DNA of 52,295 nt, from contig NZ_JXUW01000021.1 of the NCBI RefSeq assembly GCF_000949255.1, forward strand, positions 1-52,295, given 5' to 3'. The notes beneath the pieces are model-generated. The model ran no database searches, was not told the origin of the DNA, and worked only from the letters and a program-made list of their open reading frames with translations. Below are positions 32,365 through 45,920 of the stretch, piece by piece (position 1 is the stretch's first letter; each line of letters begins with the position of its first letter). The position numbers and the translations under genes are program-made. The DNA comes from Ferrimicrobium acidiphilum DSM 19497. GTDB lineage: Bacteria; Actinomycetota; Acidimicrobiia; Acidimicrobiales; Acidimicrobiaceae.

Positions 32365-32540
32365 AAATACATTTACATTCATATGCACCTCTTTTGTCTT
32401 CACTCTCCAGCCGCCTTTGAGTGTTCTGCCCTATCCACAGGGACAGAACTAGGGCGAGTCGATGGTTGTCCACCTCCCACGTCCAACTTGGGTTGTCGTG
32501 GTTCGCTTGGGGTCTCAGCCGTTGAGCGGTAGCTCCGTTT
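32365..32540 (-). ncRNA. Putative omega RNA (reRNA) scaffold at tnpB 3' end
   Basis: The roughly 175 bp downstream of the tnpB stop is conserved among three copies in this window and includes a strong hairpin (arms GTTCTG...CAGAAC, 32423-32450) followed by AAAAGAGGTGCAT and the element terminus. In characterised IS607/IS605 systems this region encodes the guide RNA of TnpB, with the guide taken from DNA just outside the terminus. Expression is inferred, not shown. Confidence 0.4.
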
Positions 32541-33966
32541 TCAAGACACGTATCTCGGACGCCGTTGCCGGTGGTCCCCAAAGGGACGATACGTGCTCCA
32601 ACTCGGCTTTCCATTTGCGCGTAGGAACCTCTCATCAAGGATCTTCTTCACTTCCCTATAGGGAGTGAACCGGTTGATCTGGCGATCTTCGATCCTTGAC
32701 GCGATGTTCATGGCAGCTACGTGATCCACATCGCCCTGCCAGTTGCACTCCCAATAGGGATTGCGACAGTGAAACACATCCCCGTGTCGGTTGTCACTAT
32801 GGACATACCCACACGCTAGACCTTACCTTGCAGGTGAGAGAGGTCTTCGATGATGATCTCTCTTGGCCGTTGTGATGGAAGTTGGGGAACTCGTTTCTTA
32901 GCTCTGGTCCGGTTCCCTTCCCCGTAGACCACCTCCTTGATTGTGGCACCAGAGATCGTCTGTAGTTGTGCCTTTGTGCGCCGGAGTCGAGCCTGCTGCT
33001 TCTTTGTACCCAGGTTGTTGCGTGCGATGTGCTTGGTTCGCCTAGAGCCAGCATCTCTCTTTGACAGTGCGTGAAGCTTATTTCTCGCCTTGCCGGTCTT
33101 GTTCCGGCGCTCGGCCATAGACCTAAGTGCTCGGCCATACTCGTTGCCGTGATGGACTCCCGAGCTATCAGTACAGACCTCGGTGATCCCCCAGTCAAGA
33201 GCCACGGCGGGGCCGGTTGCCCTGGGTAGGCGTGCAACGTCGTAGATTACGTGGATGAAGGCTCGCTTGTGTTCTTCGTCTAGTACAACCCTGATATTGC
33301 CCGACACCCGAGAGATCCCAGACAGAGGTAGCGAGATGCGCTTGTTGCGGGTTGAGCTAATGACTTTGACATAGCGTCTGGTTTTGCCTGTTCGAGTATC
33401 ATTGTCGACCACCGAGTACAAGCTAGAGTCCAAAGACATAGAGCGAGCCTTGACGACCGTTGGCCAACTACTACCAAGCGCATCACGAATGACACGGCCC
33501 TTGACACACGGTGTAGGTACGCAGCTATCTTTACTCTCGCGTCGAGAGAGGTAGTTACCGTAGAGATCTCTGGCACGCCACCACCCATGATCTGCCCAAT
33601 GGCCGAGTATCGGGCGAGACAGGCGTAGGCATAATGCCTCTCGTTCTCGTCTGTGAATCGCCGCCATGTCTTTGCTTTGATGTCAGCACGGGCAAAACAG
33701 GACTCGATGTGGCGAATGCAGGTATCCACGGCATCAAAGGCGGCTTGGTCTATCAGATGAACGTTGATGCCCTCTGGGTATAGCCCTCGTGCCTTGGCGT
33801 AGTCGCGGAAGCTCTTGCTTCGATCTAGTAGTCCCCACAGGCTGGCTTGGCGCAGATGAGCCACAAAGACGCGCTTTGCGTCGCTATAGTGCCCGATCAC
33901 CAAGCACAGCTCCCCATACTTGCCCCTGTTGAGTGGCAACGTGGCCAGGCGTACCGTGCGCTTCAT
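32541..33966 (-). pseudogene. tnpB: tnpB of IS607 element, frameshifted with internal deletion
   Basis: The frame from ATG 33966 reads MKRTVRLATLPLNRGKYGEL and continues to about GGGVPEI. It is then continued in another frame: KARSMSLDSSLYSVVDND, RISLPLSGISRVSGNIRVVLD, AVALDWGITEVCTDSSG (RuvC-I Asp), NNLGTKKQQARLRRTKAQ and IIEDLSHLQGK (RuvC-II Glu). At 32811-32824 about 140 bp present in the 6.17-kb relative are missing, removing the first zinc-ribbon Cys pair and shifting frame. FHCRNPYWEC and DVDHVAAMN (RuvC-III Asp) then continue to the stop at 32541. It is inactive, though it shows all three RuvC blocks. Confidence 0.85.
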
Positions 33967-33989
33967 GGGAATCTAACCATAGGATGAGG

Positions 33990-34049
33990 CTCTGACATCG
34001 AAGGTTCTGACATCGAAGGCTCTGGCATCGAAAGTTCAGACATCGGGTC
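33990..34049 (+). repeat. Four tandem copies of a 15-bp unit in the IS607 tnpA-tnpB gap
   Basis: Copies start at 33990, 34005, 34020 and 34035, with unit CTCTGACATCGAAGG and few changes in each. They fill most of the gap between the tnpA end and tnpB start. Period and copy number equal those of the unrelated array at 4607-4666. Confidence 0.85.
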
Positions 34050-34666
34050 ATGGGCTTACCTCTTTGGCTATCTCTTGAAGCCGTTCCATAACCTGTCTGT
34101 TCTTATGGCTGCGCGAGCCATAGAGTCTGGCCGAGAATACAGTCACAATCTCAATGACATCATTTGCAAGATCCTCTTCAAAGGTCGAGTCCTCACTAGC
34201 GTTGATAATGATTACCTCAGTGCTCACACAGGGAGAACACCAGTTACGATCCAAACCGGAGCAGTCTGTCCTTATGACTGAGCACCAGTCGTCCAACCTC
34301 GCCAGAACAGATCCGAGATACGAGCGCCTTTAGTCCTCGTTTGTGATGGTTGAGTCCTGACCCTAGATCAGAGATGACCTCGTAGGTCCACCCGTTCACA
34401 GCACAGTAGCTCTCCAAGAGAGCTACCTGGCGCACTAGGTCGTCTTTTTGACCGTTGGTTGATACGCGAGCATAAGCAATGGTGGTCCTGGTAGATGGAG
34501 CCTTATGAGGCGCAATGGCACGAAGTTTAGCCAGGTCATAACGCCTTCTACCTCCCTGAGTGTGCACAGGAGGATCAATACGTCCCTCTGTTTCCCATCT
34601 CCGTAGCGTCATGGGGTGAACTTAGAGTTCCTGTGCTGCTACCACAATGGGGACCAACCTCGTCAT
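34048..34666 (-). pseudogene. tnpA: tnpA serine recombinase of IS607, nonsense and frameshift mutated
   Basis: IS607 TnpA is a small serine recombinase. From ATG 34666 the frame reads MTRLVPIVVAAQEL-stop-VHPMTLRRWETEGRIDPP, so a TAA interrupts the MerR-like DNA-binding head. The resolvase part has TTIAYARVSTNGQKDDL with the catalytic Ser, SDLGSGLNHHKRGLKAL and LVLSHKDRLLRFGS. A second stop follows, and the C-terminal part (VIIINASEDSTFEEDLANDVIEIVTVFSARLYGSRSHKN) continues in another frame. With two stops and a shift, the gene is dead. Confidence 0.9.
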
Positions 34667-34969
34667 ATAGACGTACAGTAAACAACACTCAAGAGTGCTT
34701 AGCTTAGAGATAGCAGTGGCGTGCCCGAGTGATTTGATTCTTTGCCCTCCTAGTTGCAGCGGCACTGAGACCGGAGGAGCAAGCAGTAGTTCTTCTGATG
34801 GGGATTAGACCGCCTTAACGGGGTAGACCGTCAAATGTTTGAGTTGTGCGGTGGGGGGAAGATAGCTGGTGTCTGCTGGACGTTCATAGTTGCAAGGGAA
34901 GAGATATGCGCGTCAAAGGGTTGCTTAATCTAATCTGTAGTCGACCGCGTTCGTGAAATGAGGGAATTT

Positions 34970-36451
34970 ATGGTTGAGGCTGCGCGAGCGAGAGCGCCCC
35001 ACAGCGGACTCGCGTTGTTGGTGATCGTCATCGGAGTGCTGATTACCGCGGTAGATACCACCATTGTCGTCTTGGCCCTGCCTGAGATACAGCGCAGCCT
35101 GCATATTGGAATCAGCTCGATCATTTGGGTGATCATCGGTTATCTGTTGGTGATTACCTTGCTTGCCACCCAGCTTGGACGATTGGGCGACATGTTTGGT
35201 CGCGTTCGGATGTATGAACTTGGGTTCTTGGTGTTCATCGTTGGCTCGCTGTTGTGCGCGTTGGCTTGGAATGAAGCCTCTATCATCGGCTTTCGACTGC
35301 TTCAGGGCGTAGGAGGGGCGCTGGTAGCCGCTAACTCCGGCGCGGTCATAGCAGACACCTTTCCTCCCGAACAGCGAGGTAAGGCCTATGGTTACAATGC
35401 TATTGGTTGGAACATTGGCGCGGTACTTGGGGTCCTGCTTGGTGGTTTGATCGTTACCTATTTCTCTTGGAGGTGGATCTTCTGGATTAACGTCCCGATT
35501 GGATTGGTGGCGTTAGCGGTCGCCATCAAGGTGCTTCGTGATCATGGTGAACGCGAGAAGAGACGGCTCGACTATCTCGGTACCACCACCCTTGGGCTCG
35601 GACTCTTTGGTATCCTATGGGGGCTCACGAAGTTGACTAGTGAATCTTTGAACGCCTCAATCATTGAGTTTGTGATCGCCGGCGTGATCCTCCTTGGCGT
35701 CTTTGCCCTCGTCGAGCAGCGTCAAAAAGAGCCGATGTTGAATCTGTCGCTCTTTCGGGTTCCTACCATGTCCCCGACCCTGCTCGCCTCTCTGTTTCAG
35801 GGGTTGGCAAGCTTTTCGGTGCTATATCTCTTGCTGATGTACCTACAAGGGGTTCGAGGATACTCACCTTTGCATGCATCGCTTTTGCTGCTTCCCGGCT
35901 ATGTGGTCGGTGGGGTGGTCGGTCCCATCGGTGGACGGTTAGCCGATCGCTATGGGGCTGTTTGGCCCGCTACCGTGGGCCTAGTGCTCCAGATGGTCGC
36001 TCTCGTCATCTACGCCCAGCTTGGGACTGGATCGGCAATTTGGATCCTGTCTGGAGCCTACGTGATCGGGGCGGTTGGCTCTGGAGGGTTCTATCCGGCT
36101 AACAATGCTGCCGTCATGAAGGCGGCGCCAGCTGGTAGCTTTGGCATAGCCTCCGGCATGCTTCGTACTTTCGCTAATATCGGAATGGTCTTCTCCTTTG
36201 CCGCTGCAATCGTTGTTGCTTCGGGGACCATCTCGAAGAGACAGGCATTCGCTATTTTCGTCGGCACCTCTAAGTTGAGTGCCCACATCGGTACCGAATT
36301 CACCTCCGGGATTCATAATGCCTTCTACCTCTCCGTCGTGCTTATGGCGATCGCAGCAATGTTCTCGGCGACCAACCTGAAACACCACTTCAGCGGTAAA
36401 AAAACAAATTCTTCAAATTTCCCCCCCAAAACCGTCACCCCCTCCCCCTAG
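34970..36451 (+). CDS. MFS drug exporter, DHA2 (EmrB/QacA) family
   Basis: About 493 residues with 14 predicted membrane helices, as in DHA2 proton antiporters. Motifs: LITAVDTTIVVLALPEIQRSL in helix 1, LGRLGDMFGRVRMYELGF (motif A), GFRLLQGVGGALVAANSGAVIADTFPPEQRGKAYG and the antiporter motif C-like GWNIGAVLGVLLGGLI. ATG 34970 has GAGGGA 4 bases upstream, whereas ATG 34958 has no ribosome site. The C-terminal tail is polar. A single-gene unit between the IS607 element and the rRNA operon. The substrate is unknown. Confidence 0.92.
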   Translation: MVEAARARAPHSGLALLVIVIGVLITAVDTTIVVLALPEIQRSLHIGISSIIWVIIGYLLVITLLATQLGRLGDMFGRVRMYELGFLVFIVGSLLCALAWNEASIIGFRLLQGVGGALVAANSGAVIADTFPPEQRGKAYGYNAIGWNIGAVLGVLLGGLIVTYFSWRWIFWINVPIGLVALAVAIKVLRDHGEREKRRLDYLGTTTLGLGLFGILWGLTKLTSESLNASIIEFVIAGVILLGVFALVEQRQKEPMLNLSLFRVPTMSPTLLASLFQGLASFSVLYLLLMYLQGVRGYSPLHASLLLLPGYVVGGVVGPIGGRLADRYGAVWPATVGLVLQMVALVIYAQLGTGSAIWILSGAYVIGAVGSGGFYPANNAAVMKAAPAGSFGIASGMLRTFANIGMVFSFAAAIVVASGTISKRQAFAIFVGTSKLSAHIGTEFTSGIHNAFYLSVVLMAIAAMFSATNLKHHFSGKKTNSSNFPPKTVTPSP

Positions 36452-36929
36452 AGCACACTAGATTTATCTATCCCATGTGGTTGTCATCTCTACCAAGAGA
36501 GAAGCAATCACCTCTGGCAACGAGGAACTGGTAGCTAAAAGCTGGTAATACAGCCAAAGAGCCAGTACCTCGCAAACGACACACCACAGTCGATGATTCC
36601 TTCTGGAATCAGAAGGCTGCGCTCGTTCGAAGAAGGTGACTCTTAAGGAGTCACCAACCAAGGGCAAGCTGGTGTGGCACATTGAAAACTGAAGAGGGAA
36701 GACATGCCAGTGCGGGTATGAGAGGAAACCCTAGGTCGACCTCGATCGTTGCTGAGCAATCAGCAAGGACTCGAGAGTGACGATCTAGTACCTCGTCAAC
36801 CTAACACTTTGAGATACAACAATCCAGCTCGGATTAACTCGTCTCTTGTCCATACGGTATCTAGACCAGAGCCATCACCGCGAAAGCAGTAAGGCTCCTA
36901 GAGTATCGCCAACCAAGAGACATTCGTTT
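36452..36929 (+). promoter_or_regulatory. rRNA operon leader
   Basis: About 480 bp before 16S. Two perfect hairpins sit close together: CCTTCTG/CAGAAGG (36599-36616) and GGTGACTC/GAGTCACC (36635-36655). They are followed by CATTGAAAACTGAAG (about 36678-36692), which resembles the boxA of rRNA antitermination leaders. I could not place promoter hexamers with confidence. The overlapping open frame on minus (36464-36682) is not a gene. Confidence 0.45.
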
Positions 36930-41667
<4,738 letters not shown>

Positions 41668-41737
41668 CCCGTGCTCGCTCTTTCGTTCTCATGATGAGAA
41701 CACACAGCACTAGATCGATGATCTAGGTTGACAATTT

Positions 41738-41858
41738 CGAGCGGTGGCAATGGCGGTGGGGAGACACCCGTTCCCATTCCGAACACGATCAGTTAAGCCC
41801 ACCCGCGCCGATGGTACTTGGGGGGAGGCCCCCTGGGAGAGTAGGGCACTGCCGCTCG
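41738..41858 (+). rRNA. rrf: 5S ribosomal RNA
   Basis: About 121 nt. The termini CGAGCGG and CCGCTCG pair, and the interior has the conserved CCCATTCCGAACACG and GGGAGAGTAGG blocks. It follows 23S by about 70 bp and completes the 16S-23S-5S order. Confidence 0.95.
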
Positions 41859-41862
41859 TTTA

Positions 41863-41898
41863 ACAACCCCCCTCCTCGTGAGGGGGGTTGTTCTGTTT
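41863..41898 (+). terminator. rRNA operon terminator
   Basis: A strong hairpin with arms AACAACCCCCCTC and GAGGGGGGTTGTT and a CTCGT loop follows 5S directly, with TCTGTTTT after it. It is a typical intrinsic terminator. Confidence 0.93.
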
Positions 41899-41956
41899 TG
41901 GGGGTGGTTTGGTTGGGGAGTTGGTATACCAATACGTAGATGACTGGGGGTGTTCT

Positions 41957-42331
41957 GTGGGTATTAGGAATTTTGGTGATCATGCTGCTAACGAGAGGAC
42001 ATTGCTCTCCTGGATTCGATCAGGAATTGCCGTGATGGCTTTCGGTTTCCTGGTTGAGAAGTTCACTATTTTTCTCTCCTATATCGGAGCGGCACTTCAC
42101 CAGCAACAGAGGTTTCGTTCATCGGTGAGTGCACAGGCTGTTGGACTCGCGCTCGTCGCTCTTGGCTTAGCTGCTATCGCCTCCGCTACCTATCGGTATC
42201 GCGTTCGTGGTCTTACGATTGATGCTGAGGCGATGTCGACGGCGGGGCGTTCGCGCACTGCTGTCGGATTGGGCATTGGGTTGACTCTTATAGGTATTTT
42301 CCTATTTGTCTACCTAGCTGTAGGCCTGTAG
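41957..42331 (+). CDS. DUF202 (YidH-type) membrane protein
   Basis: This 124-residue protein has the DUF202 signature HAANERTLLSWIRSGIAVMAFGFLVEKF, then two further helices (AVGLALVALGLAAIASATYRYR and TAVGLGIGLTLIGIFLFVYLAVG). YidH-type proteins are small inner-membrane proteins of unknown function. GTG 41957 with GGGGGTG upstream is chosen over the long frame from 41888, which would start inside the rRNA terminator. It appears to be monocistronic. Confidence 0.85.
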   Translation: MGIRNFGDHAANERTLLSWIRSGIAVMAFGFLVEKFTIFLSYIGAALHQQQRFRSSVSAQAVGLALVALGLAAIASATYRYRVRGLTIDAEAMSTAGRSRTAVGLGIGLTLIGIFLFVYLAVGL

Positions 42332-43015
42332 CATAGCGTCTGGCGTCTGGTACTTCGACTTGCTATTTTCATCGTGGGGCGGGCCCGTGATTGGAGTTTT
42401 ACCGTGTTAGGGAATGACAAAGGTCCAGGCATTAGCCGGCTCGGTGGTGCCAGTGCGGCTTGCGGATAGTGCAAGGTGGTTTCTGGTTGAATCGACAGGA
42501 CACGTGTAGTCCGGTAGGTTCTGATGCACCTCGGTTCCCGCTTAGTGCATCATTCTGATGTCTGCCCATGCTACTGCTGGCTTTGGTGTGGTTATCAGAT
42601 CCGCTGTAGTCCAGTCGTTTTTGGGGTTCGCTCGGTTGCATGTCTCAGGGTTTATTTTGCCTGGTTTAGCAGGCGCTGATGTTTATTGCGTTTCGTCATG
42701 TTGGACGGCGAGTTGGGCGTGTTTTAGTTGAGCTTTGTGAGTGTTTGCGGTCGTGTAGGTGCCATTCGCGCAGCTGTGATGGTGATATAAGTCAGTCTGA
42801 CCAGTTTCGTAGCTGCGTGTTCCCAGGAGTTTGGTTCGATGTTGCTTTCTCGTCGATGGAGTCATCCACCGACCTTTGATTCGAAGTCATGATCGATTGG
42901 ATATGGAGGTTTGGTTCAGTTGTGTCCTGTTCGCTCTTTTGCTTTGGATTTGTTGGTTGTCAGGGCCGTGGTAGGGTCGGAGTAAGAAGTAGGTGTGTTG
43001 AAAGGTGGTTGTTTG
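42332..43015. other. Intergenic region without recognisable gene
   Basis: About 680 bp. It holds an inverted repeat GATGCAC/GTGCATC (42523-42551) of unknown meaning and, close to the next gene, a possible promoter (TTGTTG, 16 bp, TAGGGT, about 42948-42975). Open frames here (42679-42879 and opposite) lack ribosome sites and family signals. AAAGGTGG at 43001-43008 is the ribosome site of the aldo/keto reductase. Confidence 0.45.
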
Positions 43016-44014
43016 ATGAGTGATGAGGCTGTTCGTTTAGGGTCGACGGGGCTGAAGGTGTCGCGTTTGTGTCTCGGCACCATGACCTTCGGGCTCCAGA
43101 GCGGGGAGGAGGAGGCCGTCAAGATCCTTGACACCGCCTTCGATGCAGGAGTTTATTTTATCGATACCGCCGATGTCTATCCGCTCGGTGGTGGAGTCCG
43201 TTTGGCCGGAACCACCGAAGAGATCCTAGGACGTTGGCTTAAGGGTAAGCGTGACAAAGTAGTCCTTGCCACCAAGTGCTATGGTGCTACGGCTAAGGAG
43301 CCGTTCCAGCAGGGAAATTCGCGCAAACATATCTTCGACGCGGTTCACGCATCGTTGCGACGGCTCGGTACTGATTATATCGATTTGTATCAGCTCCACA
43401 GATATGATCCGGATACCCCACTAGAAGAGTCTCTTGGGGCCCTGGATGACTTAGTGCACATGGGTAAGATTCGGTATGCAGGCTGTTCTAACTTCCCCGC
43501 GTTCCGATTGGCTAAGGCAAATGGTATCGCCGACGGAAAGGGGTTGGCGAAGTTCTCGTCGGTCCAGCCGCGGTATAATCTGCTGTATCGAATCATAGAG
43601 CGAGACCTGTTGGAGCTGGCAACCGAGGATGGCGTCGGAGTGATACCGTATAACCCTATTGCTGGTGGCTTGTTGTCGGGCAAGCACCAGCCGACGGAGG
43701 GCCCGTCTGAAGGTACGCGTTTCAACTCTACACCAGCGAGCGAAATCTATCGAGAGCGCTATTGGCATGAGGAGATGTTCGCAACGGTTGAGAAGCTCAA
43801 GGCTATTGCTGTACGCGAAGGTGTGAGTCTCGTCACTCTTTCTGTCGCTTGGGTGATGCGCCAAGGAGGTATCACATCACCAATCATTGGTGCTTCGCGA
43901 GCTGAGCAGCTCAGCGATTCCATCGCTGCGATGAACTATGTGGTGACCGATGAACTCGATGCCGAACTGCGAGGGTTGACCGATCAGTATTTGACTGGTC
44001 CTGCGCTGGTTTGA
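43016..44014 (+). CDS. Aldo/keto reductase
   Basis: A 332-residue NADPH-dependent reductase with the AKR TIM-barrel motifs: LGTMTFG at the N-terminus, FIDTADVYPLGG with catalytic Asp and Tyr, VLATKCYG with Lys, LYQLHRYDPDTPLEESLGALDDLV with His, and IGASRAEQL binding the cofactor phosphate. It reduces aldehydes or ketones; the sequence is closest to the YdhF/YghZ-like, general-stress type group. ATG 43016 is chosen since AAAGGTGG precedes it; the in-frame GTG 42995 has no such site. Single-gene unit. Confidence 0.93.
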   Translation: MSDEAVRLGSTGLKVSRLCLGTMTFGLQSGEEEAVKILDTAFDAGVYFIDTADVYPLGGGVRLAGTTEEILGRWLKGKRDKVVLATKCYGATAKEPFQQGNSRKHIFDAVHASLRRLGTDYIDLYQLHRYDPDTPLEESLGALDDLVHMGKIRYAGCSNFPAFRLAKANGIADGKGLAKFSSVQPRYNLLYRIIERDLLELATEDGVGVIPYNPIAGGLLSGKHQPTEGPSEGTRFNSTPASEIYRERYWHEEMFATVEKLKAIAVREGVSLVTLSVAWVMRQGGITSPIIGASRAEQLSDSIAAMNYVVTDELDAELRGLTDQYLTGPALV

Positions 44015-44087
44015 GTGTGGCTGCTCAAAATTCAGATGCAAGCACCGGTGGCGATAGACTGCCTTCAGTTAGTGAGCGGAGGTAGTA

Positions 44088-44519
44088 GTGGGTGAGATCG
44101 GCAAAGTCATAGGACTGATATTGGTTCTGGTGGCGGCTGCCGGATTGGTGGTCAGCTTCGTCGTGTGGCGGAAGCGTCGACAGCCGACCGGGTTGATGGT
44201 TCTTCGGTCGGCGCTGCCTGACAGGGAGGAGCAGAGAATAGCCTTTGGTCACTTGCGCACAGGTACTTTGCCGGATGATCCCCACCTGGCCGGGGTGGTT
44301 GTTGAGGTCGCACAGGCGACTGTGAGTCAGTGGGATCCGTCGGCGATCTACGGCGTTGTTTTGGTACTGCTGATAGGCGAGTACCTGATTCGACCAGCAG
44401 GAGACCTGATCGTTATCGGTGTTATCTACCTCCTTGTCGCGGCATGGGGTGTGCGTTCACGCCGAAAGATGCGCGATCGTGCGCGTCTGATCTTGGCTAG
44501 TTCCGGCAGCGGTAGTTAG
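44088..44519 (+). CDS. Small membrane protein of unknown function
   Basis: A 143-residue protein I do not recognise. It has an N-terminal hydrophobic helix (VIGLILVLVAAAGLVVSFVVW) followed by RKRR, a soluble middle of about 65 residues, and a second membrane hairpin near residues 88-122 (YGVVLVLLIGEYLI, LIVIGVIYLLVAAWGV). The end is basic (RSRRKMRDRARL). GTG 44088 follows GGAGG at 44078-44082. The coding frame is clean and codon use is like its neighbours, so it is probably a real gene. Confidence 0.65.
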   Translation: MGEIGKVIGLILVLVAAAGLVVSFVVWRKRRQPTGLMVLRSALPDREEQRIAFGHLRTGTLPDDPHLAGVVVEVAQATVSQWDPSAIYGVVLVLLIGEYLIRPAGDLIVIGVIYLLVAAWGVRSRRKMRDRARLILASSGSGS

Positions 44520-44905
44520 ATCTCGTTCGAGTTCGCCGTTCGGGTGGGCCATCTGATCTAGTTGGTATTCGGGTTTCTTTGTGCCACATAAAATGGGATC
44601 TGACATCGGCCGGCGAGATGGGCATCTACGTCGACGGAGACGGGTGACGCGGAAGAGTTATGAGTGGCGTGCCGTGGAACAAAAGTTTGGTTCGCGGCAA
44701 GCGTGTTAGCTTGCCGACAGACCAGGGACGGGTTTCGATTCCAATGCTGATTGAGTAGTTCAGGGCGGATGTTGACTGGGTTGACGAAGGTCCATCGCTA
44801 CAGTAGTAAAACTCTGTACGACCATGACCTGCTAAACTTGCAGCTGAGAGAGTAGAGGTGTGCTTTGTGTGCACTATCCGTCGCCATCAGAGAGGAGGAG
44901 ATAGT
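44520..44905 (+). promoter_or_regulatory. Upstream region of the beta-hydroxylase gene
   Basis: About 385 bp. TTGACG (44781-44786), a 17-bp spacer and TAGTAA (44804-44809) make a plausible sigma-70 promoter, with a second TTGACT 9 bp earlier. GAGGAGGAG (44891-44899) is the ribosome site. Nothing else is recognised. Confidence 0.45.
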
Positions 44906-45721
44906 ATGACCAAAACTTGGCAGGTGGCACTTCAAGAGGCGCGCGATAACCTCCGGTCCGCCGGTACCGATCTTAAGGAGGTGCGTGAGGATCTTCGGGA
45001 AGCAGCGTTGAACGGTGGAGAGGCGGCTATTTTCGGCCTCGAAGGTTGGCTGCTGAAGTCTTCGATCGTACCGACGACACCGTTTATGGATCCGGAGATT
45101 TTCCCGTGGACCAAGACACTCGAGGATGGCTGGAAGGATATGCGTGCAGAGCTCGACGAGTTGCTTGGACGCCGTGATGATCTTCCGAACTTCCAGGATA
45201 TCTCTCGTGATGTCGCCTCGATCTCTGATGATGATCAGTGGAAGACGGTCTTTTTTATGGGGTACGGCTACCGTTCCGCGGCCAACTGGGAGCGTTGCCC
45301 AAAGACGGCAGCATTGCTAGAGCAGGTACCTGGAATGACGACGGCATTCTTCTCAATTCTTAGCCCTGGGAAGCACCTGCCTCCTCATCGCGGTCCCTAT
45401 CGTGGTGTGCTGCGCTACCACCTAGGACTGAGGATTCCAGAGCCTAAGGAACTCTGCGGAATCGAAGTCGGAGGTGAGACTCGGCACTGGGAGGAGGGCA
45501 AGAGCTTGTTGTTTGATGATGGCTATCAACACAGTGCATGGAATGATTCAACGGAGCTACGAGCGGTGCTTTTCCTGGACGTGGTTCGACCGATGTCCGG
45601 GGCAGCCAAAGTCACCAACGACGCGTTGTTAAAGGCTATTGCTTACTCTCCTTTCCTGCGCGATGCCAAGAAACGGCATGAGGCGTGGGAGCGACGCTTC
45701 GAAGGGAGCATCCGACAGTAG
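44906..45721 (+). CDS. Aspartyl/asparaginyl beta-hydroxylase family protein
   Basis: A 271-residue Fe(II)/2-oxoglutarate-dependent dioxygenase of the Asp/Asn beta-hydroxylase family (LpxO and related). Family core: AFFSILSPGKHLPPHRGPYRGVLRYHLGLRIP, with the first metal His in PPHRGP, then WEEGKSLLFDDGYQHSAWNDSTELRAVLFLDVVRP, with the second His in QHSAWN and Arg for 2-oxoglutarate. No signal peptide or membrane segment is visible. The substrate could be a lipid, peptide or small molecule; actinobacteria lack lipid A, so LpxO activity is unlikely. ATG 44906 is preceded by GGAGGAG; the 16-residue upstream extension from 44858 is rejected. Confidence 0.88.
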   Translation: MTKTWQVALQEARDNLRSAGTDLKEVREDLREAALNGGEAAIFGLEGWLLKSSIVPTTPFMDPEIFPWTKTLEDGWKDMRAELDELLGRRDDLPNFQDISRDVASISDDDQWKTVFFMGYGYRSAANWERCPKTAALLEQVPGMTTAFFSILSPGKHLPPHRGPYRGVLRYHLGLRIPEPKELCGIEVGGETRHWEEGKSLLFDDGYQHSAWNDSTELRAVLFLDVVRPMSGAAKVTNDALLKAIAYSPFLRDAKKRHEAWERRFEGSIRQ

Positions 45722-45859
45722 GCTAGACGTTGGATCGGGCTCGTGTGTTTGAGCGTAAAGAGATCGAGTTCTGAGGCCATCACCTTGACTTTGGTGGACC
45801 ATCGATCTAGTATGAAGATCAGTCGATTCGACTGCTAGACGTGGCGTTTGATTTGTGAG

Positions 45860-45896
45860 AGCCCGACAGCAATTGCTGTCGGGCTTGTCTCGTTTT
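45860..45896 (+). terminator. Intrinsic terminator before glpA
   Basis: A perfect 26-nt palindrome (arms AGCCCGACAGCAA / TTGCTGTCGGGCT, 45860-45885) is followed by TGTCTCGTTTT. It sits about 140 bp after the beta-hydroxylase stop and 25 bp before the glpA start. It may end the upstream unit or act as a leader terminator for glpA. Confidence 0.8.
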
Positions 45897-45920
45897 AGCC
45901 GTTGGGAGGGGTGTGTTGAT

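Larger units (their letters stand above)
32357..34690 (-). mobile_element. IS607-family element, near-complete but inactive
   Basis: In minus orientation it has tnpA (serine recombinase with MerR-like head), a tandem repeat spacer, tnpB and an omega-RNA-like 3' end. The 3' terminus GAGCGG at 32357-32362 ends in GG, in keeping with IS607 insertion at GG dinucleotides. Two smaller relatives lie at 6.17 and 27.7 kb. The 5' boundary near 34690 is approximate. Both genes are broken. Confidence 0.85.

Noticed and set aside
33990-34049. CRISPR or iteron origin
   Set aside because: Contiguous 15-bp repeats inside an IS607 element with no spacers and no replication gene nearby.
42523-42551. Hairpin GATGCAC/GTGCATC as a terminator or small RNA
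   Set aside because: Seven-bp arms with a 15-nt loop and no T-tract; could arise by chance.
45860-45885. Perfect palindrome as an operator
   Set aside because: GC-rich stem followed by a T-rich run between two genes fits an intrinsic terminator better.
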